NCBI GenBank assembly: GCA_012800795.1
Contig: JAAZIQ010000077.1
Span: 1-36,061, forward strand
DNA from: Bacillota bacterium
GTDB taxonomy: Bacteria; Bacillota; Dethiobacteria; Dethiobacterales; Dethiobacteraceae
Reading direction: 5' to 3'
Length of the DNA stretch: 36,061 bases
Each line of letters begins with the position of its first letter. Position 1 is the stretch's first letter. Positions 28,720 through 36,061 of the stretch are shown piece after piece. The translations under genes and the position numbers were made by a program. The notes under the pieces were generated by a model that ran no database searches, was not told where the DNA came from, and worked only from the letters and a program-made list of their open reading frames with translations.

Positions 28720-30093
28720 ATGAAACTTTGGGGCGGGAGATTTGATAAAGAAACCGATTCCTTGGTGGAGGAATTTAATGCCTCCATTAGTTTTGATCAA
28801 AGGCTTTATGAGGAGGATATCCGCGGCAGTATGGCGCACTGCCGGATGCTGGCGGCCTGTGGGATCATTACTGCGGAAGAAGCTGAATTGATCAATAAGA
28901 CGTTGGCCGAAATACTGGTGGAGATTAAAGAAGGCAAACTGGAGCTTACGGCAGAGCTGGAAGATATTCACATGCATGTGGAAAAGCGCCTCCTGGATAA
29001 AATCGGTCCGGTTGGCGGCAAGCTACATACAGCCCGTTCCCGTAATGACCAGGTGGCGCTGGATATGCATCTTTATGTCAAAAAAGAAATTGAGGAGACA
29101 GTAGCTTTAATCAAAAATCTGCAGCAGGTACTACTAACGGTAGCGGAAGAAAATTTAGACGCTGTGATGCCCGGCTATACACATTTGCAGCGCGCACAGC
29201 CGGTGCTTTTTGCACATCATTTATTGGCATACTTTTGGAAACTGCAGCGCGACAGGGAGCGTTTTTGGGATGCGTATAAACGTGCCGACTATTCACCCTT
29301 AGGTGCCGGCGCCCTTGCCGGAACCACTTTTCCCATTGATCCTAAAATGGTTGCGGCTGAATTAGGTTTTACCTATGTTTATGAAAACAGTATGGATGCT
29401 GTTAGCGACCGTGATTTTGTGGTGGAATTTTTGGCCAATGCTTCCTTACTAATGACTCACTTGAGCCGCCTAAGTGAAGACATTATTCTTTGGAATTCGC
29501 AAGAATTTGGCTTTATTCAATTGGATGATGCTTTCGCCACCGGCTCTAGCATTATGCCGCAAAAGAAAAATCCGGATGTAGCTGAACTGGTAAGGGGAAA
29601 AACCGGCAGGGTGTATGGGCATCTTTTGGCGCTTTTAACTACGCTGAAAGGTTTACCGCTGACATATAATAAAGATTTGCAGGAAGATAAAGAAGGCCTT
29701 TTTGATACGGTTGATACCATTAAAAATTGTTTAGCTCTCTATGCTGCGCTGCTGCGAACAATGAAAATAGATAAACAAAGAATGTATAAAGCCGTAGCGG
29801 GTGATTTTGCCATTGCCACCGACTTGGCTGATTACTTGGTGCGTAAAGGCTTGCCTTTTCGCGAAGCACATGCTGTTGTGGGGCGCCTGGTGAGAAAATG
29901 CATTGCTGAAAAACGCCTCCTTACTGATTTAACGGTGACAGAATTAAAGGCACATAGTGCACTTTTTGCTGAGGATGCCCTTACTTGCCTCACACCGCAT
30001 GCATGTGTGGAGGCGCGTTCTTCCTATGGCGGTACCGCGCAAAGTGCAGTAAAAGAGCAGCTGAAGCAGGCAAAAATAGCTTTAAATAAATAA
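28720..30093 (+). CDS. argH: Argininosuccinate lyase
   Basis: Releases arginine and fumarate from argininosuccinate. The 457 residues begin with [12 protein letters not shown], contain [13 protein letters not shown] near 106-118, and carry the fumarase-superfamily loop [11 protein letters not shown] near 276-286, whose first Ser region is the catalytic base. Start ATG follows AAGGAG, five bases after argG. It is the last gene of the arginine operon. Its TAA lies at the edge of a bidirectional terminator shared with the convergent gene. Confidence 0.97.
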   Translation: MKLWGGRFDKETDSLVEEFNASISFDQRLYEEDIRGSMAHCRMLAACGIITAEEAELINKTLAEILVEIKEGKLELTAELEDIHMHVEKRLLDKIGPVGGKLHTARSRNDQVALDMHLYVKKEIEETVALIKNLQQVLLTVAEENLDAVMPGYTHLQRAQPVLFAHHLLAYFWKLQRDRERFWDAYKRADYSPLGAGALAGTTFPIDPKMVAAELGFTYVYENSMDAVSDRDFVVEFLANASLLMTHLSRLSEDIILWNSQEFGFIQLDDAFATGSSIMPQKKNPDVAELVRGKTGRVYGHLLALLTTLKGLPLTYNKDLQEDKEGLFDTVDTIKNCLALYAALLRTMKIDKQRMYKAVAGDFAIATDLADYLVRKGLPFREAHAVVGRLVRKCIAEKRLLTDLTVTELKAHSALFAEDALTCLTPHACVEARSSYGGTAQSAVKEQLKQAKIALNK

Positions 30094-30124
30094 AAAGTGC
30101 GTTCGCGAAAAGAACGCACTTTTT
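30092..30124. terminator. Bidirectional terminator between argH and the UbiB-family gene
   Basis: AAAAAGTGCGTTC (30092-30104) and GAACGCACTTTTT (30112-30124) form a perfect 13-pair stem over a seven-base loop, with A-run and T-run at its ends. It works on both strands and overlaps the stop codons of both convergent genes. Confidence 0.93.
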
Positions 30125-31805
30125 ATAGTTTACCACTGCGGTGAATTGCCAACAGCAGCCAGATGGCCATACCGATTGCCACAATAAAACCAATTTCTAT
30201 AATGGGCAGCCGCCAGAGAATAACATTTTCTCCGGCAATGGAAGTTACCATGCCTGCACCGATAATTAGAGCGGCCATAATAATGCTGAAAGACAATAAA
30301 ACAATACTAAAAGTGAGGCGGTTGGCTAAACGGTCGAGATGCCGGATGGTTTCTTTCCAGTCGGGAAAATGCATTTGAAACGGCAGACCTTCTGTATCTA
30401 AACGGTCCAAAAGTTCATTAAGCCGTCGTGGCAGTGAGAAGAAAAAGTCGGTTGTTTCAAAAAAATGTTCCGTTACTACTTCTTTTATTGCTTCAGCTGA
30501 AAAACGATCCCGCGTTAGCCGACCTGCATAAGGATGCAGCAAATCAATTAGTTTAATATCCGCATCAAGATCCTCAATGACTCCCTCCAGCGTCATAATG
30601 GTTTTGCCCAGTAAGGTAAACTCTGCCGGGATACGAATATGATACCGGTATGTAAGGGAGAAGATTTCTGCCACTGCTTTGCCAATATTTATTTTTTTTA
30701 AGGCAGTATCAAGATATTTATCCAGTAATCTTTCCACATCACGCCGCAGTGCTTTACGGTCAACATGATGAGATAAAACTCCCATATTTTGCAGTGAACT
30801 TACTAAGTGGCGCGGGTTTTTGGTAACAATGCCCAACAGGAAAAGAATAAATTGGCGTTTGCGTTCCCCCCTGAGGCGTCCCATTACCCCAAAATCCATA
30901 AAGATTATGCGTCCATCGTCAGCAACTGCTATATTGCCGGGGTGTGGGTCAGCGTGAAAAAAACCATGGTCGAAAATCTGTGTATACATTATGTCTACCA
31001 GTTTATGGATAATATGTGTGGGATTATGGCCGGCTTTTCTCAATTGCTGTGGATTATTTAATTTAATGCCTGGTACATATTCCATTGTTAAGACAGCTTC
31101 TGTGGTTTGTTCCCAGTAGATTTTAGGGATCAGGACATCTTGCCGATAGCGAAAGTTGTGGCGCATCTGTTCAGCATTTTCTGCTTCGAGCAAATAATCT
31201 AGCTCCTCTTCAATGGAATGCTGCAGCTCCAAAGCAATATCGCTTAAATGATACATTTTCCCCCAGCTTGTTCTTTGTTCGGCTAAACGGGAAATATTCA
31301 AAAGTATTTCTAAATCCATTTGCATTTGTTCAATAATATGGGGGCGTCGAACTTTAACTACAACTTGTTCTCCGTTACAAAGGCGGGCACGATGGACTTG
31401 TCCAATGGAAGCAGCAGCCAAAGGTTCGGAGTCAAAGTCCGTATATATTTCTTCCGGAGGAGAAGCCAGTTCCTCACGAATAATGGATTGAACATCTGCG
31501 AAAGGAAAAGAAGGAACACGATCCTGTAGATGCGACAGTTCGTCAAGTATATCACGCGGCAGTAAATCAGGACGAGTCGAAAGCAATTGTCCTAATTTAA
31601 TAAAAGTTGGCCCCAATTCTTCTAAAAGCATGCGTAGACGCTGTGCCCGTGAATACTGCAGGATGGCCTGATCTGATTCACGAGCACTGCGAACGGAGGG
31701 CAGCAAATGTGCCAAGCCTAATTGTGTAATAAAATGTCCAAAACCATGACGGACAACACTATTGGCAATTTCGCGGTAACGCTTAAAATGGCGGTATTTT
31801 GGCAT
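30123..31805 (-). CDS. UbiB/ABC1/AarF-family atypical kinase-like membrane protein
   Basis: This 560-residue protein has the atypical kinase signatures of the family: the KxGQ motif in FIKLGQLLSTRPDLLP (about 67-82), an Ala-rich nucleotide loop AAASIGQVHRA, FHADPHPGNI near 283-292 as catalytic loop, and FMDFGVMGRL near 301-310 for metal. Two hydrophobic helices close the protein (LTFSIVLLSFSIIMAALIIGAGM and IIEIGFIVAIGMAIWLLLAI, shown only to mark them), so it is anchored by its C-terminus. Relatives support quinone or isoprenoid-lipid metabolism, but no quinone genes lie nearby. ATG 31805 follows GGAGGTGG; a longer frame upstream runs through its promoter. Confidence 0.9.
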   Translation of the reverse strand: MPKYRHFKRYREIANSVVRHGFGHFITQLGLAHLLPSVRSARESDQAILQYSRAQRLRMLLEELGPTFIKLGQLLSTRPDLLPRDILDELSHLQDRVPSFPFADVQSIIREELASPPEEIYTDFDSEPLAAASIGQVHRARLCNGEQVVVKVRRPHIIEQMQMDLEILLNISRLAEQRTSWGKMYHLSDIALELQHSIEEELDYLLEAENAEQMRHNFRYRQDVLIPKIYWEQTTEAVLTMEYVPGIKLNNPQQLRKAGHNPTHIIHKLVDIMYTQIFDHGFFHADPHPGNIAVADDGRIIFMDFGVMGRLRGERKRQFILFLLGIVTKNPRHLVSSLQNMGVLSHHVDRKALRRDVERLLDKYLDTALKKINIGKAVAEIFSLTYRYHIRIPAEFTLLGKTIMTLEGVIEDLDADIKLIDLLHPYAGRLTRDRFSAEAIKEVVTEHFFETTDFFFSLPRRLNELLDRLDTEGLPFQMHFPDWKETIRHLDRLANRLTFSIVLLSFSIIMAALIIGAGMVTSIAGENVILWRLPIIEIGFIVAIGMAIWLLLAIHRSGKL

Positions 31806-31827
31806 TTTAAGCCACCTCCGTAGTTTT

Positions 31828-31856
31828 ATTATCTTTGTAATTGAAGGGAATGTCAA
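31828..31856 (-). promoter_or_regulatory. Promoter of the UbiB-family gene
   Basis: On the minus strand TTGACA (31856-31851) and GATAAT (31833-31828) are spaced by exactly 17 bases. Transcription would start near 31821, leaving a leader of about 15 bases with just the ribosome site. Confidence 0.8.
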
Positions 31857-32089
31857 GCAAGGCCGTAATACGAGCAACTTTAAGGTGCTGTTTTTGTGAA
31901 AATAAATGTATAAAAACATATCTAAAGTATATACTATCCCTGTTGTATGCAAAATTTTCCCCTGTTGGCTTTTTCTTGTTATTTAGCAAAAGAAAATAGA
32001 GGAAAAAGAAGATAATAGAAGAAAAACGCCATAATATTGTGTTAATATGTAATAAATGCGACTTATTGCTAAAATATTACTTCCGGTGG
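31857..32089. other. Divergent intergenic stretch with no visible gene
   Basis: This A/T-rich sequence separates the divergent UbiB-family and groES promoters. I see no ribosome site with a credible frame, and no stable long hairpin or RNA gene. TATACT-like boxes occur on both strands and may be secondary promoters. Confidence 0.4.
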
Positions 32090-32091
32090 AT

Positions 32092-32118
32092 TTGCTTTTC
32101 AACTTTTTTTTATATACT
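32092..32118 (+). promoter_or_regulatory. Probable promoter of groESL
   Basis: TATACT at 32113-32118 is a good -10. TTGCTT at 32092-32097 is the best -35, at a slightly short 15-base spacing; TATAAC at 32118 is an alternative -10. The start would fall just before or in the CIRCE operator, the usual arrangement for HrcA control. Confidence 0.55.
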
Positions 32119-32134
32119 ATAACTAATGTGACTA

Positions 32135-32161
32135 TTAGCACTCGCAGGTAGGGAGTGCTAA
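32135..32161 (+). promoter_or_regulatory. CIRCE operator (HrcA binding site)
   Basis: TTAGCACTC (32135-32143), nine bases, then GAGTGCTAA (32153-32161): an exact copy of the CIRCE inverted repeat. HrcA repressor bound here would shut off groESL until heat or unfolded protein draws GroEL away. hrcA itself is not in the window. Confidence 0.98.
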
Positions 32162-32200
32162 CAACAATACACCCACTTAAAATAAAGGAGGTCTCACAGT

Positions 32201-32488
32201 ATGAGAATTAAACCTTTAGGTGATCGCGTGGTCATCAAACCATTGGAGGTTGAAGAAAAAACGGCCAGCGGAATAGTTTTGCCGGAAAAGGCTAAAGAAA
32301 AACCCCAGGAAGGCGAAGTTGTCGCCGTAGGTAGTGGCCGCATCTTAGATAACGGTACCCGTGTTGAAATGGATGTTGCCGTGGGTGATCGCGTCCTTTT
32401 CTCGAAATATGCAGGTACTGAAGTAAAATTAGATGGTGTCGAATACTTAATTATGCGCCAGGATGATATCTTGGGCAAATTAGTTTAA
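32201..32488 (+). CDS. groES: Co-chaperonin GroES
   Basis: The 95-residue lid of the GroEL chamber. The N-terminus [14 protein letters not shown] is classic; the mobile loop ([21 protein letters not shown] region, about 16-36) contacts GroEL; and the C-terminal strand region [14 protein letters not shown] is intact. AAAGGAGGTC lies before the ATG. The CIRCE operator sits 39 bases upstream, and groEL follows after 42 bases. Confidence 0.98.
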   Translation: MRIKPLGDRVVIKPLEVEEKTASGIVLPEKAKEKPQEGEVVAVGSGRILDNGTRVEMDVAVGDRVLFSKYAGTEVKLDGVEYLIMRQDDILGKLV

Positions 32489-32506
32489 ACAGCACATAGC
32501 AACTAA

Positions 32507-34150
<1,644 letters not shown>

Positions 34151-34153
34151 GAT

Positions 34154-34190
34154 AAAAAAGAGTACTTGCTTTTGCAAGTGCTCTTTTTTT
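34154..34190 (+). terminator. Rho-independent terminator of groESL
   Basis: A 16-pair stem (34154-34169 with 34174-34189, one G-U pair) has a four-base loop, an A-run on the 5' side and seven T on the 3' side. It could act in both directions. Confidence 0.93.
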
Positions 34191-34398
34191 GTCGGAGAGA
34201 AAGAATTATTATATTTTTTGATTTTAAAAGAGAGTCATTTATGCATAAAGAATGTAATTTGCTTGATGCTACTAGTGAACTAGGGCCGGCCTTGCCAATG
34301 TTTTCTCTGCCCCTAAGCAGGTATCTTGTTTTTTATGTCGAAGAAGGGGAATCTGTAGTAGATTATAAAAGCTGAGTATAGTAGGTGAGGTGGAAAAT

Positions 34399-35934
34399 TT
34401 GGCATATGATAAAGTGCTTGTTTTAGATTTTGGCGGACAATATACACAGCTTGTCGCGCGCCGCATCAGGGAGCTTAATGTTTACTGTGAAATACTGCCT
34501 TATACTGCTGATATTGAGCAAATCAAAACTTCAAGCCCGCAAGCATTAGTGTTTTCCGGGGAGGCTAAAAGCTTGTACGATGAGGACAGCCCGGCAGCAG
34601 ATCTGCAAATTTATCAGTTGGGCATACCGATTCTGGGGATTTGCTATGGAATGCAGTTAATGGCCAGAGACTTAGGGGGGGTAGTTCATCCTGTCAGGTC
34701 GTCGGAATACGGTCAAACTACATTATCTATTCTTGACCATCAAGATCTTTTTGCCGGCTTAGGAAATGAAACAACTGTCTGGATGAACCAGAGCGATTAT
34801 GTGCAAAAAGCACCGCCAGGATTTTCAGTTACTGCTTCTACTGACAACGTGCCGGTGGCGGCAATGGCTAATGCAGAGAAAAAGTTTTATGCTGTCCAGT
34901 TTCACCCCGAAGCAATTAATACTGCAGGTGGTATGGATATTCTGAAAAATTTTTTATTTAAAGAAGCTAAATTGACAGGTAATTGGACTATGAAGTCTTT
35001 TATTGAGGCTACTGTAAAACAAATCAGGGAAACCGTGGGAAAAGATGAGAAGGTGGTGTGCGGGCTATCAGGAGGTGTTGACAGTTCGGTAGCTGCAGTT
35101 TTAGTGCATAAGGCCATCGGGGACCGCTTAACCTGCATCTTTGTTGATCATGGCCTGCTGCGTCAAGGGGAAGCTGACCAAGTCATGGATACTTTTTCCC
35201 GCCTTTTTAAAATGAAAGTAATTAAAGTTGATGCTGCTGACGAATTTTTAAACAAGTTGGCAGGAGTAACGGATCCGGAAGGGAAACGCAAAATCATAGG
35301 CAACCAGTTTATACGCGTTTTTGAACGGGAAGCTGCCAAAATTGGTAAAATTGATTATTTGGTGCAGGGCACGGTCTACCCCGATATTATTGAAAGCGGC
35401 ACAGCCACCTCCGGTGTGATAAAATCTCATCATAACGTGGGCGGGCTGCCGGAAGATTTACAGTTTAAATTAATTGAACCTTTAAAATACCTTTTTAAAG
35501 ATGAAGTGCGGCGTGTAGGGGAAGAACTAAAATTACCGGCAGATCTTGTTTGGCGGCATCCTTTCCCCGGGCCGGGCCTCGCTATCCGGATCTTAGGGGA
35601 AGTAACGCCGGAAAAATTAGCTGTTTTGCGGGCTGCAGATGCCATCATGGTGGAGGAAATAAAAAATGCAGGACTTTATCGTGAGATTTGGCAGGCTTTT
35701 TGTGTGCTGCCTAATATCCGTTCTGTAGGCGTAAGCGGGGATAAACGTACTTATGCCTATACAGTTGCGCTGCGTGCTATCACCAGCCAGGACGGCATGA
35801 CGGCCGATTGGTATCGTTTCCCCTATGAATTATTGGCAACTATCTCCAACCGTATTGTCAATGAAGTGCCGCATGTTAATCGCGTTGTTTACGATATTAC
35901 CGGTAAGCCTCCAGCCACAATCGAGTGGGAATAA
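34399..35934 (+). CDS. guaA: GMP synthase (glutamine-hydrolysing)
   Basis: Converts XMP to GMP with ATP and glutamine. It has 511 residues. The class I glutaminase half has Cys82 in GICYGMQ, with His169 and Glu171 in FHPE completing the triad. The PP-loop synthase half has SGGVDSS (224-230) and a C-terminal dimerisation region ending PATIEWE. The segment normally reading SGGP is SGEAKSLY (53-60), unusual for the family because a Gly next to the oxyanion site becomes Glu. I choose TTG 34399 since GAGGTGG is five bases upstream; GTG 34390 is too close to any ribosome site. No purine riboswitch is evident in the 200 bases before it. Confidence 0.95.
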   Translation: MAYDKVLVLDFGGQYTQLVARRIRELNVYCEILPYTADIEQIKTSSPQALVFSGEAKSLYDEDSPAADLQIYQLGIPILGICYGMQLMARDLGGVVHPVRSSEYGQTTLSILDHQDLFAGLGNETTVWMNQSDYVQKAPPGFSVTASTDNVPVAAMANAEKKFYAVQFHPEAINTAGGMDILKNFLFKEAKLTGNWTMKSFIEATVKQIRETVGKDEKVVCGLSGGVDSSVAAVLVHKAIGDRLTCIFVDHGLLRQGEADQVMDTFSRLFKMKVIKVDAADEFLNKLAGVTDPEGKRKIIGNQFIRVFEREAAKIGKIDYLVQGTVYPDIIESGTATSGVIKSHHNVGGLPEDLQFKLIEPLKYLFKDEVRRVGEELKLPADLVWRHPFPGPGLAIRILGEVTPEKLAVLRAADAIMVEEIKNAGLYREIWQAFCVLPNIRSVGVSGDKRTYAYTVALRAITSQDGMTADWYRFPYELLATISNRIVNEVPHVNRVVYDITGKPPATIEWE

Positions 35935-35991
35935 AAGGTTAGTGTAAAATTACTATAGGTTTTTGAAGGAAAAATCTATTTAAAATAGAAA

Positions 35992-36048
35992 GAGGAACCT
36001 CACATTCTAGCAGAATGAATACCCCCTAAAAGGAGGCGGAGGTTCCTC
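35992..36048 (+). promoter_or_regulatory. Leader hairpin enclosing the ribosome site of the element ORF (right copy)
   Basis: GAGGAACCTC (35992-36001) pairs with GAGGTTCCTC (36039-36048), directly before the ATG. AGGAGG (36031-36036) and the inner CATTCT/AGAATG hairpin lie in the loop. Both bases that differ from the left copy fall outside the outer stem. Confidence 0.5.
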
Positions 36049-36061
36049 ATGGATGTAATTC
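36049..36061 (+). CDS. Start of the repeated-element ORF (partial)
   Basis: The ATG at 36049 opens MDVI before the window ends, the same first residues as the left copy. Family not assignable; a transposase is inferred. Confidence 0.4.

Larger units (their letters stand above)
35938..36061 (+). mobile_element. 5' end of the repeated element, right copy (inverted)
   Basis: This is the reverse complement of 49-172 with two mismatches. It starts three bases after the guaA stop, with the same GTTAGTGTAAAA end as the left copy. The element therefore abuts guaA, leaving no room for a separate guaA terminator. It continues past the window. Confidence 0.65.

Noticed and set aside
31806-31952. A 49-residue N-terminal extension of the UbiB-family protein
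   Set aside because: It reads through the promoter, and ATG 31805 has a strong ribosome site directly upstream and matches the family N-terminus.
34166-34375. Possible small protein of up to 69 residues (45 from an ATG at 34241) between groEL and guaA
   Set aside because: The long form starts inside the groESL terminator stem; the short form has only a weak AGAGAG upstream and no recognisable domain.
34191-34398. A purine riboswitch before guaA
   Set aside because: No conserved purine-aptamer core or terminator with T-run is visible; only a short CTAGT/ACTAG palindrome.

Overview
The window looks like a chromosomal segment from an anaerobic, low-to-mid GC Firmicute of the class Clostridia. 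The reasons are strong AGGAGG ribosome sites with several TTG/GTG starts, a T-box leader on the arginine operon, a CIRCE operator on groESL, and a selenocysteine formate dehydrogenase with NuoE/NuoF-like partners. I cannot name the genus. No tRNA, rRNA, CRISPR array or phage gene is visible.

Layout, left to right. (1) 1-172 is the 5' end of a repeated element whose other copy lies inverted at 35938-36061; both read outward and the window stops inside each. (2) 260-3543: a GT4 glycosyltransferase overlapping a large, unrecognised membrane protein. (3) 3661-6234: an inactive/active pair of M16-type proteins resembling YfmF/YfmH. (4) 6388-9099: a class III aminotransferase (PatA-like), a small DUF2007-like protein and cysteine synthase. 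(5) 9150-11322: proS from a clear promoter, then 5-formyl-THF cyclo-ligase. (6) 11550-17383: a three-subunit NAD(P)-type formate dehydrogenase, with UGA read as Sec in the catalytic subunit, followed by fdhD. (7) 17403-18425: threonine aldolase. (8) 18666-30093: a T-box leader with an apparent CGC (Arg) specifier, then argC-argJ-argB-argD-carB-argF-argG-argH. (9) 30123-31805, minus strand: a UbiB/AarF-family kinase-like protein converging on argH through a shared bidirectional terminator. (10) 32135-34150: CIRCE-groES-groEL. (11) 34399-35934: guaA.

How the genes fit together. The arg cluster holds every step from N-acetylglutamate to arginine, with ArgJ recycling the acetyl group. It is probably switched on by uncharged tRNA-Arg. 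carB is present but carA is not. The formate dehydrogenase carries flavin/NAD and Fe-S modules for exchange between formate/CO2 and NAD(P)H or ferredoxin; 5-formyl-THF cyclo-ligase and threonine aldolase nearby also touch one-carbon metabolism. The least explained locus is the glycosyltransferase/membrane-protein pair at 260-3543, the best candidate here for an undescribed envelope system. Most of the rest is well-understood core metabolism.
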